DNA of 64,000 nucleotides, from NCBI RefSeq assembly GCF_026241155.1, contig NZ_JAPFGP010000015.1, positions 114,612 through 178,611 on the forward strand, written 5' to 3'. This DNA comes from Paucibacter sp. PLA-PC-4. GTDB lineage: Bacteria > Pseudomonadota > Gammaproteobacteria > Burkholderiales > Burkholderiaceae_C. Below, piece by piece: positions 33,673 to 42,043 of this stretch. A program made the translations under genes and the position numbers. The number at the start of each line of letters is the position of its first letter. Within the stretch, counting starts at the first letter, position 1. The notes below the pieces were generated by a model. It searched no databases, was not told where the DNA came from, and worked only from the letters and a program-made list of their open reading frames with translations.

Positions 33673-34395
33673 TTAGGGCTGCGCCTTGGCCAGCTCCGCA
33701 TAAGTGTGGTGCAGCCACAGCTTTAGGCGCTGGCGCTCCATCAAGCCCAGGCCGGGGCCGTCGGCGCCGCCGTTCTTGGCGGCCCAAAAGCTGGCGTTGC
33801 GTGCGTCGATCTTCTGCACCACGGCATCCTGCAGATGCTTGATGTCGATCACCGTGGCACCCAGGCCTCGCGCTCGCTCCAGCTGCCCCGACTTTTCCAG
33901 CTGCGAGAAGTCATGGCCGCGCAGCTGGTTGCGCACCAGCACATAGCGCAGGCGCTGGCCGAAGCGGTCCAGCAGCCGCGCCAGCAGGTCCACCGAGTCG
34001 CGGCCGGCGTCCATCACATGCCAGTAGTTCAGAGAGAAGCCCGACATATCGGCCATGTCCAGCACGCCCGAGTCATCCATCCAGGTGACGAGCGGCTCAT
34101 GCGTCTGCGCCGCCAGGTCTACCAGCACCCGCGTGCCCGGCTGCTCGACGGCGCGCTCGACGATATGGTCCAGCATCTCGTAGCGGTCGACCAGCACCGG
34201 CGACGCGTAGTCGCCATAAAAGCGCAACAGCGCGCCATGCGAGCGGTCGGTGTCGAAGCCAATGAAGGGCAGTTGCTGGTCTATGAAGTGCTGGGCCAGC
34301 ACCCGCGCCACCAGCGACTTGCCGACGCCGCCTTTCTCGCCGCCGATCAGGTGGATCTTGGAGCTGGGGTTCTTGTCTAGCGTGGGCACATCCAT
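33673..34395 (-). CDS. ParA/MinD-superfamily ATPase, MobD-like
   Basis: 240 residues. A deviant Walker A (HLIGGEKGGVGKSLVARVLA) lies near residues 15-34, an Asp-rich switch (IGFDTDRSHGALLRFYGDY) follows, and VLVDLAAQT is Walker B. The rest resembles chromosomal MobD/ParA-like ATPases common in Burkholderiales. There is no parB or parS next to it, so classical partition is unlikely. It is divergent from a 90-residue gene across 112 bases, and both sit just before the large CHAT gene. Confidence 0.82.
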   Translation of the reverse strand: MDVPTLDKNPSSKIHLIGGEKGGVGKSLVARVLAQHFIDQQLPFIGFDTDRSHGALLRFYGDYASPVLVDRYEMLDHIVERAVEQPGTRVLVDLAAQTHEPLVTWMDDSGVLDMADMSGFSLNYWHVMDAGRDSVDLLARLLDRFGQRLRYVLVRNQLRGHDFSQLEKSGQLERARGLGATVIDIKHLQDAVVQKIDARNASFWAAKNGGADGPGLGLMERQRLKLWLHHTYAELAKAQP

Positions 34396-34507
34396 GGTGG
34401 GTTCCGGGCAGAGCAGAGGGTGGGGCGATTGTGCGACAGGCCGCCGCATCGGGGCATGACGGACAATGGCGGCTGTTTCCTTTCCATAGCAGTAAGCGGG
34501 CCCGACC

Positions 34508-34780
34508 ATGAGCATGAAAAAGACCGACCTCGAACGCCACGCGGCGATGAAGCTGGACGGGCAGATGCGCGGCGCCGCCGTGCCCGGACGATTCGGCCAG
34601 GGCGCAGCCCAGCTGCCCGACCGCAAGGAGCGCCGCCGCCTCGATGCTGCGGCCGGCCTGGTGCCTTTTGCCTGTAAGCTGCCCTCCGAGCTGACCAAGA
34701 CCTTGAGCGAGCGCGCCGCTGCCCACCCCGAAGGCATCAACGGCCTGGTGGCCGAGTTGCTGCGCAAGAGCCTGGCCTGA
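34508..34780 (+). CDS. Small basic protein with RHH-like C-terminus
   Basis: 90 residues, rich in Lys and Arg. The N-terminal half is charged (KKTDLERHAAMKLDGQMRG). The C-terminal half (VPFACKLPSELTKTLSERAA, then GINGLVAELLRKSLA) has the strand-helix-helix spacing of a ribbon-helix-helix DNA-binding protein. Pairing with a divergent ParA-like ATPase is compatible with a regulatory or segregation partner. The assignment is from pattern only. It ends 114 bases before the CHAT gene on the same strand. Confidence 0.6.
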   Translation: MSMKKTDLERHAAMKLDGQMRGAAVPGRFGQGAAQLPDRKERRRLDAAAGLVPFACKLPSELTKTLSERAAAHPEGINGLVAELLRKSLA

Positions 34781-34894
34781 TCTGAGTCGATGAAGGGCCT
34801 GCGCAACGCTTCCTGAGTTCAGGGGACGCGCAGCCCTGGTCAGCGCCGGGGCTTTGCCTCAGTATGGTGGGCTTGCTTTGTGAGGAGCCGCGCC

Positions 34895-37800
34895 ATGAGC
34901 GATACGCCAGCTTGCAGCGACAACCAGACGCCCTTTGATTACTGGAGCCGCGAGCATGTGCGTGAGCTGGCCAGCATCACGCGTGCGAGCCGCAGCGCGG
35001 CGCAGGGCGCCAGCGATTTCTCGGCCGAGGACTTCGCCGCCGCCGATGTGCTGAGCGTCGAGTGGGCCGACGGCTCGGTGCTGCATACCGATCCGCGGGC
35101 CTTCCTGGCAGGTCTGGATGATCGGGGCGTGCTCGCTACGCGCTCGGCCGCCCGGCCCGGCCGGGTGATGCTGCCTTTCGACCTTGTCGGCGCTGCGGCG
35201 CTGACTCGCGGTGCGCCGGGCACGAGTCGGGTGCAGAGCTATGCGCTGGCCCGCCTGACCGAGCCCAGCACCCTGGACCGCGTTTACCAGTTCGGCGCCC
35301 TGTTCACCGACGGGCTGGACCGCTGGTTCGGCAGCAGCGACAGCGGTGCCGCCCGCCTGGTGGCAGCCAAGCTCTGCCGCGCCTTTGAGACTGCACAGCT
35401 CGATGGCGTCGGCCCCGAGCGCAACGGGGCGCTGTTGCATTGGCGCGCCGGCCGCTGGCAGCTGGCTGAGGCTGTGCCGACGGGCGGGGGGCGCGATGCC
35501 GTACTGTTCCTGCACGGCACGGCCTCCAGCACGGCGGGCAGCTTCTCTGGGCTCTGGGAGGGTGAGATGGCCGGCGAGGCCGACTTCCAGGCGCTAGCGC
35601 AGCGCTGCGATCTCTATGCTTGGGAGCATCGCACGCTGACCGTCAGCCCGCTGCGCAATGCGGTGGAGCTGCTGCGTGAGCTGGCGCCGCTGCGCGCCGG
35701 CCAGCGCCTGCACTTGGTATCGCATTCGCGCGGCGGCATGGTCGGCGATCTGCTGGCGCTGGGCCTGAGCCGGGACCCGAGCGGTGCTTTTCGCCAAGCC
35801 TTCGAGCAGGCCTATTCGCCCGATCACCCGGATCGCCCCGAGATCGAACGCCTGCTGCAGGACCAGGTCCCGCCAGCCCCGGCGCTTGAGCTTGGCGTGT
35901 TTGTGCGGGTGGCCAGTCCCTCGCGTGGCACTCTGCTGGCCGACCGCCGCACCGATCTGTTCCTGTCTCTGCTGCTGCGTAGCGTTGGCCTGGCCTTCGG
36001 CACCAACGGCGTGACAATGTATGAACGGCTCAACGGCTTTGTGCGCTCGCTGGTAGCGGCGCGTGCCGATGCCCGCAGCATCCCGGGGCTGGAGGCGATG
36101 ATCCCCGGCTCGGCACTGACCCTGGCGCTGAATACCCCTGGCCTGCCCCCGCTGCCCGGGCGGCTGCGCGTAATCGCCGGCGACACCCAAGGCTTGGGCT
36201 GGGGCGGGATCTTGAGCCTGGTCGGCGATGTGTTTTACGGCCTGCACGACCATGATTTCGTCGTCCACACCCATTCGATGTTCGGCGGCTTCGCCCGCGC
36301 TGATGCCAAGAGCCTGCGCCTGGCCGACAAGACAGTAACGCACCTGAGCTATTTCGAGAGCGCCGCGCTGTCGCGCCAGCCGCTGTTTCTGGCCCTGGAT
36401 GGCCATGACGAGGGCTTTCGGGCGCTGCAGGAAGACGAGGCCATCACCCGCGGCCTGTTCCAGGCGCTCAAGCCCGACCCGCTGGCACGCCGCAGCGCTG
36501 AGCGCTGGCAGGAGTCGCTGAGCGACCCGGCCCAGCGCGGCAAGCCCATCCTGCTTGTCTTGCCTGGCATCATGGGCAGCGAGCTCGGCGAGGTCGGCGG
36601 CGCAGCGGTCTGGCTGTCTACCGCCGCGATGGTTAACGGCGCGCTGGCGGCGCTGAACCTCGCCGGCCAACGCCGGCTGCAGCCCACCGGACTGACGCCG
36701 CTGGCCTATGAGCGTCTGCTGGTGGCGGCCGCCAAAGACTTCAATGTGCAGGCCTTCGCCTATGACTGGCGCGAGTCGATACCACGCAGCGCCGAGCGCC
36801 TGGGGGCGAGGCTCGACGCGCTGCTCCAGCATGCCGAGGCCCAGCAGCTGCCGCTGCATCTGCTGGCCCATTCGATGGGCGGCCTGGTTGCCCGGGCGGC
36901 GCTGTTCCACCGCGTCGACGAGCGCGGCATGCTGGTGAACGACGATGCGCGTTGGCAGCGCCTGTGCCGGCGCGGCGGCCGACTGCTGATGCTGGGCACT
37001 CCCAATGCCGGCTCATATGCGCCGCTGCAGTTGCTGCTGCGCCAGCACGGCCTGTCCAAGCTGGTGGCTGGCCTGTCGCGTGAGGTCACTGCGGCCGATC
37101 TAGCGCGCTGGGGTGCGGGTTTCGAGGGACTGCTGCAGATGCTGCCGCTGGCGCCCGACCCGCAATTCGGCGATCTGCTGCAGCCGGCCGCCTGGCAGGC
37201 GCTGCAGCAGTTCGATGCCGCGCTGCCGCTGCCAGAGCCGGCCCTACTGGAGCGGGCGCGGGCCGTACGCGGCGCGCTGCAGCTCTCGTTCGAGCGCCTG
37301 GGCAGCGAGCGCACCGAGGGCGTGTTCTACGTCGCCGGGCATGGCCAGACCCCGAGCCGGCTGGCCCTGTTGGGCGAGGGTGGGGCGGGCCAGCGCCTGG
37401 CGCTGCTGACTTCGCCGCAGGGCGATGGTACGGTGGGCTGGGACTCCTGCCTGAGCGCCGAGCGCTGCTGGTATGTGCGGGCCAGCCATGGCGATCTGGC
37501 CGACCACACGGCCTCGTTCAAGGCCTATTTCGATCTGTTGCAAAACGGGCGCAGCAGCACGCTGTCGCGTCAGCCGCCGCAGACCCGCGCCGGCGCCGAG
37601 CCGGCCTTTGTGACGGCCGATCCGCTGGCCCTGCCCAGCCTGCCCGAGGACCCGCTGGCCTATGTGCTTGGCATGACGCAGCGCCTTCCAGCCGCCGCGC
37701 TGACGCCGCGGCTGGAGCTGCGGGTCGTGCATGGCAGCCTCGACTACGCACGCTTCCCGCTGATCGTCGGCCACTACCAGCACGACCGCCTTGCTGGCGG

Positions 37801-40681
37801 CAGCAAGCGGGTGGACGAGAAGCTCGGTGGTCAGTTGCAGCGCCTGCTCGACACTCGGCTGTTCGTCGGCGCTGACCGCACCGCGATGTATCTGCGCCCG
37901 CCCAGCGAACAGGGCTGCCCAAGCGCCTACCCCGGTGCCCTGGTCGTCGGCCTGGGCGGGGTCGGCGAGCTGACGCCGGGCAGCCTGGCCGACACGGTGA
38001 CCCGGGCCGTGCTGCGGTATGCCTTCGAGCATCTGACGCGCGACCCCTGGGTGCCCGCCCAAGGCAAGGTGGTGCTGCGGCTGTCGTCCTTGTTGATCGG
38101 CACCCATGTGCAGGCGGTCAGCATCCGCGACAGCCTGGCCGGCGTGCTCAACGGCATCTGGCGCGCCGCTCAGATCGTGCAGAACGAGCAGGCGCTCGGC
38201 CGCCAGATCGAGATCGCCGAGATCGAGATCATCGAGATCGAGGAGCAAGCTGCGCTGGAGGCGGCCTACGAGCTTAAGCGCCTGCTTAACCGTGAGGAGT
38301 GGCGCGAGCGTGCCTTCTGGGTGGCCCAGCTGCTGGAGACCCGAGATGGTGGGCTGCGCGGCTTCAGGCCGGGCGATAACGAGGGCGTCTGGCAGCGCCT
38401 GGCGGTGCGCCAGGATGTCGGCGGCGGCCTCAAGTTCGAGTTGATCGCGGAGCGTGCCCGGGTCGAGTCGACCCGGGTCTATTCCGATGTGGCCAGCCTG
38501 AGCGACTACATCGCCCGCGTCAGCGACGAGGGCGCGGTCGGTCGTAGCGACCCTGAGGAAGAGTCGGCAATGGGACGGGTGCTGTTCCAGCTGCTGCTGC
38601 CGCAGAACCTGAAAGGCCGACTCAACAACTTCGACAACACCGTGCTGGTGCTGGACGACAAGACCGCCACCTACCCCTGGGAGCTGCTGACCCCGCCCGA
38701 CGACGGCCTGCAGGGCGACCCGGCGCGGCCCCTGGCGGTGCAGGCCGGCATGGTGCGCCAGCGCGTCACCGACGATTTCCGCAGCCTGCCGCCGCCCGGC
38801 CTGGTCGGCTGGCAGGCCCTGGTGGTGGGCGCGCCATGCACGGCCGGCTGGCGCGATGCGCGTGGCGAGCCCTTGGACTTCAAGCCGCTGGCCGGCGCCA
38901 AGGAGGAGGCCGAGGGTGTGGCCGAGTGGCTGGGCTGCGATGCCCGGCCCTGGCACGTGCACAAGCTGGTGGGCGAGACGGTGTCTTTCGAGCGGGTGCG
39001 CACCGCTTTGCTCGAGCGGCCCTACCGTATCGTCCATTTGGCCGGCCACGGCGTGGTCGACCAATGGGTGTCGGACATCGGCGCCGGCCAAGCCTTGCGC
39101 AAGACCGGCATGCTGCTGAGCCACCAGCAAGTGCTGGCGGCCGCCGATGTCGAGCAGATGGACCCGGTGCCGGAGTTCGTCTTCATCAACTGCTGTTATT
39201 CGGGCCGCGACGGCACCGAGGCCGAGGTGCTGGGCCAGCGCAACTACCCGCTGCTGGCCTCTAGTCTCGCGCTGCAATTCATCAAGATGGGCGCCAAGGC
39301 GGTGGTTGCGGCCGGCTGGCAGGTCAACGATGCCGACGGCCTGCGCTTCGCCCAAACGCTCTACACCGCCTTGCTGAGAGACGGCGCCGATTTCGGCAGT
39401 GCTGTGCGTGACGCCCGGGCGTCGATCTACCAGCCCGGCGGCGGCAGCAACACCTGGGGCGCGTACCAGTGCTATGGGGACCCGGCCTGGCGGCTGGAGG
39501 GCCTGGCCGGCAGCGGCTATGGCGATTTCAACGGCACCTCGCGGCTGCGCGGCGCCGAGGACTGCATGAGCCATATGGAGCTGTCCGAACGCATTCTGCA
39601 GGTGGTCGCAGTAGCTGGCGACAAGCGCTGCTCGGCGCTGCTGAGCCAGCTGAAGACGCTGGAGCTGCGCCTGCGTTCCGATCCGCTGCGCCAGGCCTGG
39701 CTGCACAGCTCTCGGGTGCGCGCCGCCTTTGGCGAGGCTTACCGTGAGCTGGGCGCGCACGATGACGCGGTCAAGTGGCTGCAGCTGGGCGCCCGCACCG
39801 CCTACTCGCGGCTGCAGCTGCGCCATATCGAGCTGATGGTCAACTCGCTGGCCCGACTCGGCGAGGAGCGGGCCCAGATCATGGGCCGCGACATCCTGGA
39901 GCGGCTGGAGGCCATCGACGACCCGCAGCTGCTGTGGCCCGAGCCCGGCGGCATCGGCGGCGCCGCCAGCGCGGCCTCGGAGCGGCGCTGCCTACGCGGC
40001 AGCGTGCAGATGCGCCGCGCCGCGCCTGCGCCCGGTCAGGCGCAGGGCTGGAACATTGCGCTGCTTGCTGAGGCGGCGCAGTTCTTCGCTGCCGGCTATG
40101 TGGACAAGCTGGCGCCGTTGAACGGACTGGGGCTGCAGGATGCGGCCGGTCGCGATCACGCCGACCGGCGCGCCTTCGCCCTGTCCAACGCGCTGCTGTG
40201 CTGGGGCTTGGCCCGCCTGGGTGGCACCGAGCCCCAAGGGGTAGACATGCTGCTGGAGCAGCACTGTGACTGGGAGCGCCAGGTGCGCGATCTGCTCGAC
40301 GAGATCGAGTCCTTGGGCCTTTCGACCCGTTTCTGGCACTACACCAATACCTTCGAGCTGCTGGTGGCGCGCCAACTGCTGCGCATCGCGCTGGCCGGGC
40401 CGAGGGCTGCCGCGGGTGCGCCACCAGCCCCGGCCGATGGTGTGGGCTGCGCGACCCGGCCCGATCTGCAGCGCGCGCTGCAACTGCTGGAAGCGGCCCT
40501 GGTGCGATGGCCCTCGCCCAGCGAGATCGAAAGCATCCAGCACCGCTTCCGCGCCATCCTCGCTGTAGGCCAGGCGGCACAGCGCAACGGCGGCCATGGG
40601 CCGGCGCTGGACGAGTTGGTCGCGACTGCCGAGCGCGCGCTGAGCCTGCTGGCCGCGCACGAGCGCCGGCACGATGGCTGA
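34895..40681 (+). CDS. Giant two-hydrolase CHAT-domain protease
   Basis: 1928 residues in one uninterrupted frame; GAGGAG lies seven bases before ATG 34895. No signal peptide or membrane segment is evident. Domain order: a unique N-terminus (1-195); alpha/beta-hydrolase 1 (about 200-490, AVLFLHGTAS, Ser278 in SHSRGG, probable Asp454 and His483); LCAT/lipase-like hydrolase 2 (about 550-880, LVLPGIMGSELG, Ser660 in AHSMGG, Asp844, His865); a region resembling the N-terminal domain of M17 aminopeptidases (about 940-1060, LVVGLGGVGELTP); a CHAT caspase-like domain (about 1260-1530, His1385 in HLAGHG, Cys1434 in NCCYSG); and a helical tail. CHAT proteases often act in bacterial immunity or cell suicide, cleaving a partner. 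The fused lipase-like domains and the missing partner are unusual. Upstream lie a ParA-like ATPase and a small RHH-like gene. Confidence 0.9.
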   Translation: MSDTPACSDNQTPFDYWSREHVRELASITRASRSAAQGASDFSAEDFAAADVLSVEWADGSVLHTDPRAFLAGLDDRGVLATRSAARPGRVMLPFDLVGAAALTRGAPGTSRVQSYALARLTEPSTLDRVYQFGALFTDGLDRWFGSSDSGAARLVAAKLCRAFETAQLDGVGPERNGALLHWRAGRWQLAEAVPTGGGRDAVLFLHGTASSTAGSFSGLWEGEMAGEADFQALAQRCDLYAWEHRTLTVSPLRNAVELLRELAPLRAGQRLHLVSHSRGGMVGDLLALGLSRDPSGAFRQAFEQAYSPDHPDRPEIERLLQDQVPPAPALELGVFVRVASPSRGTLLADRRTDLFLSLLLRSVGLAFGTNGVTMYERLNGFVRSLVAARADARSIPGLEAMIPGSALTLALNTPGLPPLPGRLRVIAGDTQGLGWGGILSLVGDVFYGLHDHDFVVHTHSMFGGFARADAKSLRLADKTVTHLSYFESAALSRQPLFLALDGHDEGFRALQEDEAITRGLFQALKPDPLARRSAERWQESLSDPAQRGKPILLVLPGIMGSELGEVGGAAVWLSTAAMVNGALAALNLAGQRRLQPTGLTPLAYERLLVAAAKDFNVQAFAYDWRESIPRSAERLGARLDALLQHAEAQQLPLHLLAHSMGGLVARAALFHRVDERGMLVNDDARWQRLCRRGGRLLMLGTPNAGSYAPLQLLLRQHGLSKLVAGLSREVTAADLARWGAGFEGLLQMLPLAPDPQFGDLLQPAAWQALQQFDAALPLPEPALLERARAVRGALQLSFERLGSERTEGVFYVAGHGQTPSRLALLGEGGAGQRLALLTSPQGDGTVGWDSCLSAERCWYVRASHGDLADHTASFKAYFDLLQNGRSSTLSRQPPQTRAGAEPAFVTADPLALPSLPEDPLAYVLGMTQRLPAAALTPRLELRVVHGSLDYARFPLIVGHYQHDRLAGGSKRVDEKLGGQLQRLLDTRLFVGADRTAMYLRPPSEQGCPSAYPGALVVGLGGVGELTPGSLADTVTRAVLRYAFEHLTRDPWVPAQGKVVLRLSSLLIGTHVQAVSIRDSLAGVLNGIWRAAQIVQNEQALGRQIEIAEIEIIEIEEQAALEAAYELKRLLNREEWRERAFWVAQLLETRDGGLRGFRPGDNEGVWQRLAVRQDVGGGLKFELIAERARVESTRVYSDVASLSDYIARVSDEGAVGRSDPEEESAMGRVLFQLLLPQNLKGRLNNFDNTVLVLDDKTATYPWELLTPPDDGLQGDPARPLAVQAGMVRQRVTDDFRSLPPPGLVGWQALVVGAPCTAGWRDARGEPLDFKPLAGAKEEAEGVAEWLGCDARPWHVHKLVGETVSFERVRTALLERPYRIVHLAGHGVVDQWVSDIGAGQALRKTGMLLSHQQVLAAADVEQMDPVPEFVFINCCYSGRDGTEAEVLGQRNYPLLASSLALQFIKMGAKAVVAAGWQVNDADGLRFAQTLYTALLRDGADFGSAVRDARASIYQPGGGSNTWGAYQCYGDPAWRLEGLAGSGYGDFNGTSRLRGAEDCMSHMELSERILQVVAVAGDKRCSALLSQLKTLELRLRSDPLRQAWLHSSRVRAAFGEAYRELGAHDDAVKWLQLGARTAYSRLQLRHIELMVNSLARLGEERAQIMGRDILERLEAIDDPQLLWPEPGGIGGAASAASERRCLRGSVQMRRAAPAPGQAQGWNIALLAEAAQFFAAGYVDKLAPLNGLGLQDAAGRDHADRRAFALSNALLCWGLARLGGTEPQGVDMLLEQHCDWERQVRDLLDEIESLGLSTRFWHYTNTFELLVARQLLRIALAGPRAAAGAPPAPADGVGCATRPDLQRALQLLEAALVRWPSPSEIESIQHRFRAILAVGQAAQRNGGHGPALDELVATAERALSLLAAHERRHDG

Positions 40682-40685
40682 GCGC

Positions 40686-40931
40686 TCAGCGCGAGGCTTT
40701 GCTTGCGTCTGGCTTGGCGGCCAGCCTGGTCTGCGCCGGGTAGAGCTGGGGGTGGCGCTGGCGCGGCGTCAGACCGTCTTCGCCGACCGGCAGCGCGCCC
40801 TGGATCCGGGCCTCGGCCAGTTCGGCCTTGACCTGGTCGCGGCTCTTGCCAGTGTCGCGGTCCGCCAGGGAGACGTGGCTGAAGGTGGCCAGCAGGCTGG
40901 CGGTGCAGAGGGAAATCAGAGTCTTGTTCAT
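40686..40931 (-). CDS. DUF4148 family exported protein
   Basis: 81 residues with a signal peptide (MNKTLISLCTASLLATFSHV, cleaved after SLA). The mature part SRDQVKAELAEARIQGALPV and GEDGLT, ending with a QLYPA-type motif, is the DUF4148 pattern that is abundant in Burkholderiales. Function unknown. It is the last gene of a minus-strand unit with the HIU hydrolase (26 bases upstream) and the HbpS-like gene, and may be under the same control. Confidence 0.85.
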   Translation of the reverse strand: MNKTLISLCTASLLATFSHVSLADRDTGKSRDQVKAELAEARIQGALPVGEDGLTPRQRHPQLYPAQTRLAAKPDASKASR

Positions 40932-40957
40932 GGGTTGCTTTCGTTGTTGCGAGGGGA

Positions 40958-41374
40958 TCAGTTGCCGCGGTAGGTCGAGAAGCCGTAAGGGCTCAGCAGC
41001 AGGGGGATGTGATAGTGCTGGCTGGCGTCATCGACCTTGAACACCACCGGCACCTCGGGGAAAAAGGTAGCCTGCTTGCGCTCGGCATAGAACTCGCCGG
41101 TGCGGAAGACCACGCGGTACTGGCCGGCACTCCATTGGGCGTGGCTCGGGAAGAAGTCGCGGATGCGTCCCTGGGCGTCAGTCACGGCGCTGCCGAGTTT
41201 TGTCCAGCTGCCCTGAGCATGCTGTCGCTCCAAGTCGACCCTCACGCCGGGGCTGGGCTGGCCGCTTTGCAAGTCGAGCACATGCACGCTCAGGGGATTG
41301 CTGGCCGCCTGGGCCAGCGTGGCGGCGAGGCCCAGGCTCAGGGCGGCGCCGAGTTTGAAGAGGTGGTGGGTCAT
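40958..41374 (-). CDS. hiuH: Periplasmic 5-hydroxyisourate hydrolase
   Basis: 138 residues with a signal peptide (about residues 1-23), then the transthyretin-like fold: LSVHVLDLQSGQPSPGVRVD with the catalytic His31, YRVVFRTGEFYAE, and the C-terminal HYHIPLLLSPYGFSTYRGN. The family usually ends YRGS; here the last residue is Asn. The enzyme hydrolyses 5-hydroxyisourate, the product of urate oxidation. E. coli HiuH is likewise exported and under a redox two-component system. GAGGA precedes ATG 41374. It follows the HbpS-like gene by 38 bases. Confidence 0.93.
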   Translation of the reverse strand: MTHHLFKLGAALSLGLAATLAQAASNPLSVHVLDLQSGQPSPGVRVDLERQHAQGSWTKLGSAVTDAQGRIRDFFPSHAQWSAGQYRVVFRTGEFYAERKQATFFPEVPVVFKVDDASQHYHIPLLLSPYGFSTYRGN

Positions 41375-41412
41375 GGGTAGTCCTCGTCGGTTGGAGATAG
41401 AAAGTGGATGTA

Positions 41413-41904
41413 TCAGGACCGGTCGGCGGCAGTGGTTCCGAAGCCGCCGGCCTTGACGGCGGCCAGCGCGCAGGTCTCGTCGATTTCCGGACCGCCTCCA
41501 CCGGCCACGGCCACGGCGCCGATCAGGGTGGTGCCCTGCCACAGCGGCAAACCTCCGCCGAGCAGCAGCAGCTCGGGCAACTGGGCCAGATTGACCGTGT
41601 CGGGATTGCTACGGGCGTTGCGGCCCAGGGCCAGCGTGCTGCTCTTGGTGGACAGCGCGGTATAGGCCTTGCGGCGCGCCGCCTCCAGGTTGTGCGGGCC
41701 GACGCCGGCTCCGCGTTGCAGCAGCAGGCTCTGGGCTCCGGCATCCAGCACGGCCACAGCGATCTCTCGGCCGCTGGCGGCGCAAGACTTGGCGGCGACA
41801 GCGGCCATCTGCTGCGCATCGGCCAGCGTCAGCGGCGCTGCGGCGCTCAGGCCGCAGGCGCTCAACAACAGCGTGCTCGTCACGAGCCTGGATTGCTTGT
41901 TCAC
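41413..41904 (-). CDS. GlcG/HbpS family exported protein
   Basis: 163 residues with a signal peptide (ATSTLLLSACGLSAA-type, about 1-22). The mature GlcG/HbpS domain runs LTLADAQQMAAVAAKSCAAS, IAVAVLDAGAQSLLLQR, RKAYTALSTKSS, and LPLWQGTTLIGAVAVAGGGG with a closing EIDETCALAAV. Streptomyces HbpS binds heme and modulates a redox two-component system. Here the gene is first in a minus-strand operon that faces a two-component system, so a comparable accessory-sensor role is plausible but inferred. Confidence 0.87.
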   Translation of the reverse strand: MNKQSRLVTSTLLLSACGLSAAAPLTLADAQQMAAVAAKSCAASGREIAVAVLDAGAQSLLLQRGAGVGPHNLEAARRKAYTALSTKSSTLALGRNARSNPDTVNLAQLPELLLLGGGLPLWQGTTLIGAVAVAGGGGPEIDETCALAAVKAGGFGTTAADRS

Positions 41905-41972
41905 GGTGGGGTCCGGGTGATTGCGAATGCGTTCACTGTAGAAATCGGACGCTGGCCGGACGCTGACCGCGC

Positions 41973-41990
41973 GATGACAAAGCTGTCATC
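41973..41990. promoter_or_regulatory. Response-regulator operator between hiuH operon and two-component genes
   Basis: A perfect inverted repeat, GATGACA - AAGC - TGTCATC, centred in the 139-base divergent region. Its ATGACA/TGTCAT arms and short spacer resemble the boxes bound by CusR/CopR/HprR-type regulators. It lies 69 bases from the HbpS-like ATG and 54 bases from the regulator start at 42044, so it can serve both directions. Confidence 0.75.
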
Positions 41991-42043
41991 TACAGCTTTC
42001 GCGGTTCAGGCATGCTCGGATGCTGGCAACTCAGGAGAAGGTC

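Noticed and set aside
37244..39826. 860-codon minus-strand open frame
   Set aside because: It is antisense to the CHAT gene, Gln/His/Arg-rich, and has no domain motif; the plus-strand frame has clear catalytic motifs.
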